Notes under the pieces: generated by a model | What the model saw: only the letters and a program-made list of their open reading frames with translations | Database searches by the model: none | Told to the model about the DNA's origin: nothing | Program-made: the position numbers and the translations under genes | NCBI GenBank assembly: GCA_946800325.1 | Contig: OX326958.1 | Span: 28,994,914-29,058,913 of the forward strand | Direction of reading: 5' to 3' | Source of the DNA: Luzula sylvatica | Lineage: Eukaryota > Streptophyta > Magnoliopsida > Poales > Juncaceae | Length of the DNA: 64,000 nt | Shown: positions 33,030 through 44,111 of the stretch, piece after piece | Layout of the letters: every line of letters starts with the position of its first letter | How positions within the stretch are numbered: the stretch's first letter is position 1

Positions 33030-34850
33030 GATCGGCACTGCTTTAAATATCGAATATATCGGACTTATATCGCAAATCAAATCGATTCGTGACCGTTACG
33101 ATTAAATCGGTTGGACAAAATGGTAATCCGATATTTGAATCGATCATTTTCTCTTTTTCTCGGTCGAACACAAATCATTTCATGTTCGTTTCTCTCAAGT
33201 CTCACGAACGTCACTGCGTTACACCTAGGTTTACGTTTCTTGACCGACTAGCGATTGTGTCTTGGTGTTCGACGGTTAGAGGTTCTACCGATTTCTCTCT
33301 CGCACAATGTTGATTTTTCTCTTCTTTTTTTTTTTTGAAAAACTAAAGAGGCGAAGCCTCTTTTAATATATTAAAGCAAGGTTTAATACATTGGTGCGAT
33401 TTTACATGATAAATGTAAAAAAGTAGTTTCGCAAAAATAAATTATAATTGCAAAAGTAAGATACATGCCGAGAGATGATGCTTTCGGCCCTTGGTTTGCC
33501 ACGCGAGCTCGGATTGTCATCGAAGCTGTCACCGTCGCTGTCGCGGCCCGTCGCTCTCGGACTCGCCCCCAGACTCGCCCCAAACTCGGCCGTCGCTCTC
33601 GGCCTCGCCCCAGACTCGCCCCAGACTCGTCCCAGACTCGCCCCAGACACGGCACCAGCCCCGCGATTTTTCGATTTCCCTTTTTCCCTTCCCGCTTTTT
33701 CCTTTCGAGTTTTTGCTCTTCGAGGAGCTCCAAAATCGCCACAGACTCCTGCCAGTTCCTGTGAGTTCCTGCAAGTTCCTGCCAGTTCCAGCGAGTTCCT
33801 GCGTGTTCCTTACCAGTTCCTGCGAGTCACTTTATCAATTCCTGCGAGTTACTTTATCAATTCCTGTGAGTTCCTGCAAGTTTCTGCGAGTTCCTGCCAG
33901 TTCCTGCGAGCCTTTTCTTCCCTGCCAGCCCCTGCCACCGTCGCGCCGTTCGTCGCCGCTCGCCTCGTTTTGTCTCCGTCGCCGCTGTGGCCTCGGTCGC
34001 CGCGCCGTTCGTCGCGCCGTTTGCTCGCCTCGGTTGCCAGTTCGTCGCGCCGCTGTGGCCTCGGTCGCCGCGCCGTTCGTCGCGCCGTTTGCTCGCCTCG
34101 GTTGCCAGTTCGTCGCGCCGCTGTGGCCTCGGTCGCTCGCCCTCGGTTGCCAGTTCGTCGCGCCGCTGTGGCCTCGGTCGCTCGCCCTCGGTTGCCAGTT
34201 CCTGCCAGTCGCTGTTCGCCTCGCAAAGGAACTCCAGGAACTCCAGGAGTCGCCTCGAAAGTATCATCTCTTCTAGTACAGTTGATTTTCCTCTTCTTTG
34301 GTGTTTTTTCTCGTGTTTGTGATTTTCTCAATCCAGTACCATGTCGCCAAACCCTAGCCTCGACAAACGACAACCCTAGACTCGAGCTCGCCAAACCCTG
34401 CAGCTTCCGTCGTTGTTTCCGCTCGTGAATGGAGAGAACGGCGGAGTTCGTCCTTCGCAAAGAAAGAGAGCCGCAGCAGTCGGCCGCCGGACAGAGAGAG
34501 CCGCCTCCAGGAGCTGCAGCAGCCGGCAGCGTTCGTCCTTCGCGAATCACCGCGCCGTTCGCCTCGCAAATGACCTCCAGGAACTGGGTCGAAGAAAGCG
34601 TGAGAGAGGAGGGGGTGGAGGCGGCGGCTAGGGTTTGCCTCCACCCCAAAATCGCCTCCAGGAGTTTTTGCTCTTTCACCGTTCCTTCTTTACTTTTTCA
34701 GTTAGGGTTTTTTCGATTTTTCTCTTCCTTTTGTGTGTTTATCATGTAAAATTTTCAAATAATTTCAGATATATTGATATACATAAATGTTATAAAAATT
34801 TATTCAACATGAAATATATAATTAATATTTAAAGAATAAATAATCGATAT
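33030..34850. repeat. Repeat related to 49845-50200, expanded by an insert
   Basis: Both flanks match the shorter repeat at 49845-50200. The left side shares ATCGATTCGTGACCGTTACGAT (about 33078 and 49907). The right side shares ATCATGTAAAATTTTCAA followed by TAATTTNAGA (about 34741 and 50095). Here the middle is replaced by about 1.4 kb of GC-rich sequence, part of which is the retroposed insert at 33328-34280. Confidence 0.55.
33328..34280 (-). mobile_element. GC-rich retroposed insert made of minisatellites
   Basis: A 19-bp duplication with one mismatch, GTTGATTTTTCTCTTCTTT (33309-33327) and GTTGATTTTCCTCTTCTTT (34281-34299), flanks the insert. The minus strand ends in poly(A) after a tail hairpin GAGGC-TTC-GCCTC, so it moved by target-primed reverse transcription. 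The body holds an 11-bp GTTCCTGCNAG repeat (33758-33910), a CGCCCCAGACT repeat (33560-33650) and a 66-bp TCGCGCCGCTGTGGCCTCGG repeat (33975-34205). Long frames on both strands are composition artefacts. No ORF2 is present. Confidence 0.75.
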
Positions 34851-35304
34851 GATTCTGATACTATCACAATTTAACACCACCCCATTTATTTTATCGATCC
34901 ATTTCTGAAAGAAGGCAAAAAAAATTTGATGTATAACATTTTTTGGCACAAGGGCTTCCTTCGATTCTAATTTCAAGAACAAAATAACGTTAATTTAGGT
35001 GAATTTGCAAAATTAACTATTTCGTCATTTAACGATGAGATACATGTATGTTTCGTCATCTTAGATGACGAATAGCTACATGTGATTTTCGCATGTTAAA
35101 TTGGATCAAAATTTAGCTTAATTTGTTTCGTCGCGATCTTAATTAGTGAAACAAGATTTATTTATTTTTTAAAATTATTGATATGGAAACAAGAAAAAGA
35201 AAATTGTTTGGTCGCATGTTAGGGGTGAGATGGCGAAACACAAATTTATTTTTAATTCTTTCTTCGTCTTAGTTCACAAAATAAGAATTGTTCTTGGTGT
35301 AAGT

Positions 35305-35815
35305 ATAATCTAATATACTGCCAAAAAATAATACAAAATAAACATATTATTGACGTAATATAATTCTATTACGCATACGTGTAATAATAATAATAATTTA
35401 GAAAATAAACGCAGCGGTAGACTTCTTCCAGTTAATATTAGTATTAGTATTAGTATTAGTATTAATATTAATATAAACTTTAATACAAATACAAATACAA
35501 ACACAAATGATGATTGGAGAAGAATGTCTTTATGAATCAAAATTGAAAAAAACAATTTAAAATTGTACAGCGTAATGATACTAACCACAACAAAATTTAT
35601 TAGATTTATTCGAAATCCAGATTGCAGTTAGTAATTGAACAAAATACACCCTGAATAAATTTTGTCAGACACAGCAACTTGGACTGCAGGTATAAATCAT
35701 GCAGTACTTATTGAGTGTATCAGTACTCTATTTGACAAATCAAAACTTTAATGATACAAAAGGATTATTAAAATTTCAATAAATAGTTTGCATATTAAAA
35801 AAAGAATGACTAATT
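35305..35815. repeat. Dispersed duplicate, copy 1
   Basis: It matches 37418-37900 in the same orientation: AAATAAACATATT..GACGTAATATAAT, GCAG(C/A)G.TAGACTTCT.CCAGTTA, GCAGTTAGT.ATTG, AAATACACCCT, AATAGTTTG. This copy contains an expanded ATTAGT hexamer tract (35437-35475). Confidence 0.7.
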
Positions 35816-35819
35816 TGTT

Positions 35820-36030
35820 CGGATCGGATCATTTCGGATTCAGATTATTTAGGTTTGCGGATCATTCGGGTTGTCGAGTTATTAAGGCCGCGGGTCATTC
35901 GGGTTGCGAATCATTCGGTTTCACATCGTTTTCGTTTTCGGATCGTTCGGTTTCGGATCGTTCAATTTCGGATCATTCAATTTCGGATCGTTCGGTTTTC
36001 GAATCATTCGGTTCCGGATCGTTTCGGATG
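35820..36030. repeat. 15-bp minisatellite, CGGATCGTTCGGTTT type
   Basis: About 14 diverged copies of a 15-bp unit (GATCATTCGGGTTGC and GATCGTTCGGTTTCG variants). The arrays give a false repeated FGSFGFGS frame. It directly precedes the region into which a LINE end was inserted. Confidence 0.85.
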
Positions 36031-36143
36031 CAAAAAAATCACTACTAATTACTGCAAAAAAAAATATTTCAAATAAACACTGTTGATAAAAACTCCCGTC
36101 TGATGGAAAAAAACAAGTCTCCTGAAGGAAATAATCACTGTTT

Positions 36144-36768
36144 ATGTCTGGTTCTTCTTTTGGGTAGCTTCGCACAATAAAATAAACACCGCCGATGTAT
36201 TGGAAAAGAAATGATGGCCAAATAACAGTTTATGTCCTCTCTGCAAAGTCGAACGCGAAACTAGAGACCACCTACTTCAAAAATGTTCACAACCGAAACT
36301 TGGAGAACATGTAGCGGCCTACTCAAATGTGGATACCCGGACCACACAAAAATTTCCGCTTTCGAAGAATGGCAAAATCACAGCAAGAAACTGAGAAAGG
36401 ACAATAGGAGGCCCTGGTCAACACTATGGATGGCGGTATCCTGGCAGATATGGAAAGAGCGAAATGACAGAATTTTTCAAAACAAGTCAACCATACCTCA
36501 GACGACGGCAAATATAGCCATCCAAAACGCCAGCCTATGGATCAAATTTAAAAATGGGTGGACGCACGAGACCGGTACCTGCTGCACTCGTCGTGTTCGG
36601 ACGCACCTTGGGGGTTCTTCTTCCCCTATCCTGCTTTTTCGTTTTTTTTTTCCTTTTTCTGTTAATACCTCTGTAACTCTCCATATTTCGGATTTATATT
36701 AAAAAACTTTAAGGCGTAGCTTTCGCTACCCTTAACTAAAAAAAAAATTAAAAAAAAATAATCACTGT
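36144..36768 (+). mobile_element. 5'-truncated LINE end with target duplication
   Basis: AAATAATCACTGTT occurs at the left (to about 36142) and again after the A-rich tail (about 36767-36780). The first frame reads a zf-RVT motif, NNSLCPLCKVERETRDHLL..C. A frame change then leads to a tail with WMAVSWQIWKERNDRIF, a common LINE ORF2 C-terminal signature. The 3' end has a hairpin GTAGC-TTTC-GCTAC before the A tail. It is defective through truncation and frameshift. Confidence 0.87.
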
Positions 36769-37417
36769 TAATTATAAAGATCATAATTTTTTGTATTTAT
36801 TTGTGCGTCTTTAATTTTTTGTAATTATTGATTATTTGATTTAGTAATGTGATTTCATTGTATCCGTTGATTTGATATTCGATTCATAAATGTAATCATT
36901 TGTTTGTGTTAATTTGAATCATTATATATTATAACGTTATTTCATATTACTCATTAATTTTTTATGGATAGTATATCATATTTTTTGTATTAATTTGTGC
37001 CTCATTATTTTAAAAGACGTTTAAATTATTTTTCTGACCCATGTCATTTTTTACAACTAATGACTCGTCATATCGGATGTCATGTCATGTCCACATACAA
37101 ACAAAAAAAAATGTTTTAAATTTTATTGACGCACATAATTTATATGATTTTATTATCTAAACAAATTTTCACGGTAACATATATGTTCACACACGGTTTT
37201 TTTCTCGTCCAAGTAACAAACATTAAAATAATTTACATACTACAAAAATCAATATTTCTTCTTCCCTTGATTCTCTTCTTATAAAAGTCGTTTATTTTGA
37301 AAAAAAAAACTCTTCACGTATCAAATCAATTAAATTTCCGCTTCATTTTGATCTATGTTATTAATATCGATTTGTTTTTTAAGTTCAACTCTTTGTTAAA
37401 TGTATAAAAGATAAATC

Positions 37418-37633
37418 ATATAATATGATATGCTGAGAAAAAATAATGTAAAATAAACATATTGACGTAATATAATCTATAATATAACAATATATTTTAG
37501 AAAAAAAAAACACAGCGAAAGACTTCTCCCAGTTAGGATCAGGACATTCATAAGTTCTTCATTTATTGATGTCACTGAGACTTAAATTCACAGTCTCTCA
37601 CAAAATATAGCCACAACAATTTTTATTCCATTA

Positions 37634-37691
<58 letters not shown>

Positions 37692-37900
37692 GTTAGTGAT
37701 TGGATGGAAAAATACACCCTCAACAAATTTTATCAAAGACTGCCACGTGAACTAAAGGTACGAATCAGGTAGGATTGGTTGAGATTTGTATCCCTACTCA
37801 ATAATTTGAACAAAACAAAATCAAAATGATAATCATCACAAAGAAAAAATCGAATATTTAGTAAATAGTTTGTATTGTATATTTTGTATATTTAAAAAAT
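37418..37900. repeat. Dispersed duplicate, copy 2
   Basis: Counterpart of 35305-35815. Instead of the hexamer tract it carries a SINE-like piece (about 37541-37615; reverse strand GTGAGAGACTGTGAATTTAA) and a TA microsatellite. Confidence 0.65.
37639..37686. repeat. (TA)n microsatellite
   Basis: About 24 TA units inside duplicate copy 2, absent from copy 1. Confidence 0.95.
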
Positions 37901-37924
37901 GAGAAAACGGAGAAGGTTTGGTGG

Positions 37925-38045
37925 TGTTCCAATCCATCCATTGATATCAATATGATTCGAACTCACAATATTTCACGACATATGATTTTTGTGTCTCACA
38001 TCCAACCACTGGGTCATGAGTTCATTGGTTGTATATCATAATTTA
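37925..38045 (-). mobile_element. tRNA-like SINE, second copy
   Basis: The minus strand reads CCCAGTGGTTGGATGTGAGA, then ACACAAAAATCATATG and GTGAGTTCGAATC, which fit Pol III A and B boxes. It is the same family as 31282-31423. Flanking duplication not identified. Confidence 0.65.
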
Positions 38046-38269
38046 ATTTGGACAAGTTGAATATTGAATATAGTAGTAACATGACAAACTACTAAAAAAT
38101 GAGTAACTACTACATTAAGTAAAGTTTATTTAATATCATTCTTTGTTCAGTTTTTAAGAAATAATAATCACGGCTAATTAAGACCCATAGATGTAAAAAG
38201 GAAATAGTGTCATATATATGTTCTTAATAAAACGCACAAGATAAATATTTTTCGCTATTATAATATTAA

Positions 38270-40526
38270 ATTATCAGTCTCCTTATTTTAAACCTATATT
38301 TATGCACTCTCTTCATTCCACACCACCACGATCATTTCCATTATTAGATTATGATATGTGAAAATATTAACCATTGATTTTTAATGATTTTTTAGTTCTA
38401 GACATTTATATGTCAATTATTTTACGCATGATTTTGAGCAATTTAAAATATCACATCACCTAACAGTGATGATGTATCGAAGTATTATTCGTTAGGTTCA
38501 TGTTCGACCGGTTATATTTAATTTTGATTTATTTCACATTATGTTACATCATCAATTGTGAAAAGTCTAAATATTAACACCAATAAATTAATACATATAA
38601 CTCTCATAAACATACATCAAATATTATTTTTTCTCTAAATTAAAGTCATGAAAACAATTATGAAAGAAAATATTATATAAAACTAAGTATAATTACATTA
38701 ATGACTTGTAGGTCTAATTAATAGTATTTTTAAACTATAATTTAAAATATTGTACATACTACTAAGTATGTTATATTTGTATATTTACACACAAAAATTC
38801 ATTTTAATTTTTTTTTTAAATAATTAAAATGAAAGATGTTAATTTACCAAACACGCGTAACTTCTTCAACTTATGAAATATATTTTTTTAATAATAAAAT
38901 AAAAGATAAAAATTTACATGACACGAATAACTTCTTGAACTTTTAAAATGTTATTATTCTTATTTTTTGATATATAAATTTAAAAATATCATATAATTTT
39001 TTGTTTTTATTTATGTCTACGCATGTTATTTTATTATCTTATAGGAGCATTTATCTTTTTTGTATATTGTGTTAGAGCACTCAATAATATTTCGCATTGT
39101 GTCAGATACAAAAATAATTTAATAATTCTGTCGAATTTTTTTAATCAGTTTGTTTTTTATTTTTAAAATACTTCAAAATGTATTTTTCTTCAACAATATA
39201 CCTACACCCTTATTTTGGACCCAACTTTGTGGAATTTTCTTGTTCCACATCATCACATTCTTTTTAACATCATTACTTTGTTTTTAACCATTGATTATGA
39301 TATGTGGCAAAATTTAGACCATTGATTAATCATTGATTTTTTATAAACATTTTTTCTTAGTAGTCATTTAAGCGTCTTTTATTTTACACTATGTTTTAAG
39401 GATTTTTAGAAAGCCACATCATCATATAATAATGATGTGGACTATTTTTATTGGTTAGGTTCATATTAGAATAAGTTTATTCAATTGTTTATCATTTCAA
39501 ATAAGTTTACATGATCAAATGTGAATGCACTGGAAGATGAAAAGTTAAAATATGAAATATTAATAATTTAATAACTAATATTATAAACATTCAACATATA
39601 GTAGTATTATTTTTAGAATTTTAATTTTAAAAATTCATCAAATATATCCGTCTTAATTTTCTCTTTATTTTGACATCCATATTATGATAGTTCATACATA
39701 TCATTTTCCATAATTTGAATTTGTAAGAATATTATGTAAAAAAACAATGCAAAAATACCTTTTTACAAAATATAATTTTAATTATTTTATTTACATAATA
39801 GAATTTTAAATATTAATATTTATTTTTAGAAATTACACTATACTAATATCATATAAAACAAAGTTGATTATATTTGTGTTTTTAATCAAACAAATTTAAT
39901 ATTATATTCTTTGAAAAATAATAGAAATAAAGAAAGCTTATCCATCGAAAAAATTTCTTAAATTTATAAACACTTACAAAATAGCAATATTATTTTTAAA
40001 AATACAAAATTAACAAAAAGCATATGACATAAAATAATTTATATTTATGTTATGCAAATTAATTTTTTATATTATTTATTAAATTACTTTCACTATTAAG
40101 TTTGATATTTTATAATTTTCATTGTATTTTGAATCTATAACCAATTATTAGTAATTTATAATTAATGATATGTTACAACGGATGTAGTAAGATTTATTAT
40201 TTTTTTCATTTGATATTGTATGGAATGTTGTGAACAACAATTAAATAATATTTGTTGCTATGTTTTTTTTGTGAAATCATGTTATACCTCATATATTATT
40301 ATTATATAATCACATTAATATAAGTGTTATTACTTGAATAATAAAATAAAAAAATTGTCATCATAACGTAAAATAATTGAAAAATTTATACATAATCATA
40401 GACAAATTAGTTCAAATAATTATATTATGAAATGATATTATCAATATCATCATATTTATAAGTAATTTATATTACAATGAAAAACATAATTAATATCTTC
40501 GCCGCGTAGCGCAAGTATTCTCCTAG
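38270..40526 (+). mobile_element. Probable Helitron, 3' end well defined
   Basis: The right end reads CGCCGCGTAGCGCAAGTATT then CTCCTAG followed by T. This is a GC-rich palindromic stem and CTAG/T terminus typical of plant Helitrons. The body is AT-rich without a Rep/helicase frame. A segment starting near 38276 (CTCCTTATTTTAAACC) recurs diverged near 39206 (CACCCTTATTTTGGACCC), with shared ACCATTGAT, ATGATATGTG, CACATCA and GTTAGGTTCAT words, so two related copies may be nested. The 5' boundary is a guess. Confidence 0.5.
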
Positions 40527-40814
40527 TTATAACTAAAAAATAAGGAAACATGTTAAAATTGTATAATTAGAGGAGAAAAACACAATTGTAATAAATCCAG
40601 ATGTCAAAGAAAAACAGTACATCCAAAAATATCAAAACAAAAATATCAAAACACTGGAAACAAAATACACACCATGTTAGCACAAACAAATTATTAATTC
40701 GTTGATTTATGATAACTCAACCAACAAAAACACACCGAATCCAACCCCAACAACACAATCAATCTTGTTTCGTCATTTCGTACCCCTAATAATAAAGGCA
40801 TCTCCTGTCACCTG

Positions 40815-41215
40815 CCCGCCACGTGCCTTTCCTTTCATCCAAACCCATCACACCTCACCACGTGTCCTCTTTCGTCTATTTGCATCTCCTCTAAGGTAAT
40901 CCATTTGTTAATTAAACCCGGTGTATACATTCAATACTTCCTGATGGAGTATATAGTGGGAAAAAATATATGAGACGGTTATAAATTTAGAAAAATATAC
41001 ACCGCGTCCAGGGAAAATATATCTAGATAACCGTGCCCACATGTTGGTGACGTTAGAATAACAGTAATTATGATCGAAAAGGACGACACGTGTCTGGAAG
41101 AGGAAACAAGTTGAGCAAGATGGGCAAGTTGGCGGGACGGGCTGAGCTGTTTGGGGGCCAGAAGGAAGAAATATACACGTGTCCAAGTTGGGGTGCGGAG
41201 ACACGTGGCGTGCGA
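40815..41215. promoter_or_regulatory. Cluster of ACGTG (ABRE/G-box) motifs without a gene
   Basis: GCCACGTGCC (about 40818), CCACGTGTCC (about 40858), ACACGTGTC (about 41084), ACACGTGTCC (about 41174) and ACACGTGGC (about 41202) lie within 400 bp. Such density is typical of ABA- or light-controlled promoters. I find no convincing coding frame on either side, only an unclaimed CT-rich stretch near 41300. Confidence 0.45.
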
Positions 41216-43690
41216 TGCGGCGGCGTCACGTCCTCTTGCTTCTTCTCTCTTCTCTAAAGATAAAGCAATACGGCAACTTGCTCTGCCACCCCTGCCTTTT
41301 CCGCTCTCTCTCTAATTATATTATATCCAAGCCCACCAGCTATCCGGCTCGGCTTGAATTGATTGCTTGAGAGGCTCGGCTGATTGATTCTTTCTGCTTA
41401 CTTGCTGGACGGTCATTTTCTATGATTCTCATAAAAACAATTGATTTACTACAGATACTCCGTTATACTCGGTAATTAATAATTATTATGATTTTTATTT
41501 TAGATTTTGTGTTGTCAAAATAATGAGTGACGGTGTGCATGACTAACAAAACAGAATTCCATGATTCATGCATTTCGCATGTCTTGATGACCTGTGTAAT
41601 CTTTTTTCATTTTAAAAAATATTTTTTACTTTTTATTTTTTTTATTTTTTAACGGATTGTCGCTATCATCATTTTAAAAACTCAACTAACTGAGTTAAGA
41701 AATCATTCAAAAATTATATTATTATTGTAATTGTAATTTTTTATATAGTTTTTGAAAATATCGGAATTTAAATATGGATTGGTAATATAATTCAAACTAG
41801 GTTATTCGGGGAGTTAATTTTAAAAACATATTTATTTAACATCCCATTCGCATAGTTATATAACAATTAAATTAACGCGTTCCGGATGTTATCACTAATT
41901 ATTTCGTTTCGGATGTGCTACGTGTCTACGACTAATTATTTTTCTTTCCAATTTTGTTTCGGAAGTTACGGCTCCCAATCCTAAAATTTCACCTTCCGTC
42001 CTCTGCATTTTCATGAGAACTCGCTGAGATTAAATTGTTATTCTATATTATCAATTTGGAAACAGATTCTCCATAATCTAATTTTGCATAAACCAAAACT
42101 ATTACGATGCTAATTGACGGTTTCACTTTTTTTTGTAGATTTTCTTTGTGGGCAGCTTGCTCGAGAGCAAAAATCATACGTTTTTATTTTGCTTTCGGCG
42201 ATACTTGTTTTCAATGCCTGATTATTCCATTTCTAGTTATATTTATTATGACGGAGATTTCTATAAGTATAGATAAAAAAAAAAAATAGACCGAGCAAGA
42301 ACCGAGCTTGATGTTTTTTAAAAAAATGATTATTTTTTTTTTTTTGCTTTCAAACTTGTATGTAGACTCTCATTCATTAAAATGTTCTTACAACATGGTG
42401 ATACTAATTCAATAATGACTCACATTCGAGTTGATAAAGGTAACAGAAAATTAATGGTTCATTGATATGATTAAAAAAATGATTGTGATGGATATATGAT
42501 GACTTCTCAAGAAGAAAATTATTCATAAATCACTGAATATTATTGAAATTCTGAAAACACCCCTCTTTTTTAGATTCCTTCACAAATTTCTTAGAAATTG
42601 AGTTGATTTTTTTTACCCCATATATATAGTTAAATTTCACTTTTTCGTCAAATTGATATATTTTTTTACCATTATTCCCCTCATTTAATTATTTCTGTAC
42701 TTATTTCATTCAGTAATAAATATAATTAAAATCTTTTTCAACACAAAATTTTGTGTTATTACTGTTACAATATTTTAATATATATTTACATAGAAAAATT
42801 CAATTATTTTGTATGTAAATTATAATTTTTTTTAAGTATATTATTTTTTCTGTTTATTTTATGATAGCATTTATATTAATATTTTATATATATTAAATGT
42901 AAAATATGTGTTATTTATTTATTATTTGGTCTAAAGAAAAAATAAGATTTATAGGGATATTTTGACATAAATAAATACAATTGGATGTATCAAATTAAGC
43001 TTATGACCGACAAAAGTTCAACTAACTTTTTAGTAATTGTTTGAAAAAAAAATCTAAAAGTAAGGGTTGTATATAATTATTTTTTTTTTAATTAGGAGGG
43101 TTTCAAAAAATTAAACGTGTACGATTTTATTATAGTTGTTCTTTCACTGTCATTTATTTAAAATTTTTTTTTTTTTCATTTCTTCAAATCCGTCAAAAAA
43201 GTTTCGTTATTAAATTTATACGAAATACTTTAAGATCAAAAATTCCATTTGTCAATTTGTTAATTTCGAAGAAGATTATACTGAATTTCATTTCTAATTT
43301 GTCGAATTATTTGAAATTTTATATTAAATATTTTTGAACAAATTAATTTATTTACGAGTTCATTTTTTACTTGGATTTCGGATACGAAAAATGATTGGGC
43401 CCATCTGATTGTAGATATATAATATAATTAATACAGTAATCTGATTAAAAAAAGCATTTGATATTGACAATTCAAACATAAATTCCAATTTCAAGAAATC
43501 AGATATGCATGGATATTACTGCAGAAAGAAAAATCTCAAGCAATTTGCACAAAATCCATACATACAGTGGCCAAATCTCAGCCGTCCATTAGGCACCAAA
43601 TAAAAAGGACATTACTTGTCAGTGCCGGTAATAAAGGACAAATCGATCCAATCAACGGTGAACACGTCTATATCCCTCAACAACCTCTAA
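41216..43690. other. AT-rich intergenic sequence
   Basis: No supported gene. Positions 42550-43115 start with AACACCCCTCTTTTTTAGATTCC and end with a loosely inverse GGAGGGTTTCAAAAAATTA, recalling the MULE-like element at 45531-46389. I give that relationship low weight. The rest is unassigned. Confidence 0.4.
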
Positions 43691-43838
43691 TGTTTCGACA
43701 CGCGTCCTCGAACGAGCCGGCCAATTCTCAGCGTTGCTGTTTAAATATGATCTGTGCCCAACGGCTTCGGCTTAAATACGGCTAGCTGTAATAACTCCTG
43801 CCACGTGCCTCGGACCAGAGAGACACGTGGCATGCTCT
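43691..43838 (+). promoter_or_regulatory. ABRE-type motifs upstream of the AFP gene
   Basis: GACACGCGTCCTCG (43697) resembles a CE3 coupling element. GCCACGTGCC (43800) and GACACGTGGC (43822) are G-box ABREs. They lie 280-420 bp before the ATG of a NINJA/AFP gene. AFP genes are known to be induced by ABA, so control by bZIP factors such as ABI5 is a reasonable inference. Confidence 0.6.
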
Positions 43839-44111
43839 CAGATAACTGTTGGCCATAAGGAGTCTTTTTTTCGTTTTTCACATAACGAGGTAAACATATT
43901 TCCTTATTATTTTACGTGTATTTAACACTCTTTCTGCCGTTTTTCTAAAATTATGTAATTTTATAAGGGTGTGGATGAAAAAGTGGGAAGAAATAAGCTG
44001 TGCGCTCTCTGTTCTTCTTTCTTCTTCCCCACATCTTCCTCCTTCATTGAACACAAAAAGCTTTTTCATTGCTCATTTTTCTTCAATTTTTCATCGGAAT
44101 TACTATCTCCG

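Noticed and set aside
33383..34749. Several frames of 80-317 codons on both strands, including an Arg-rich 276-codon frame
   Set aside because: GC-rich arrays with few stop codons produce open frames in all phases. No domain or codon bias favours one of them.
35788..36175. Frames with FGSFGFGS or NDPKLNDPK repeats
   Set aside because: These follow the 15-bp minisatellite and are not conserved as protein between units.
37925..38045. A genuine tRNA gene, because of the GTTCGAATC word
   Set aside because: No acceptor stem or cloverleaf can be formed. The segment matches the SINE at 31282-31423.
40702..41370. Frames of 60-98 codons near the ABRE cluster
   Set aside because: None carries a recognisable motif or splice partner. 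The sequence looks regulatory.
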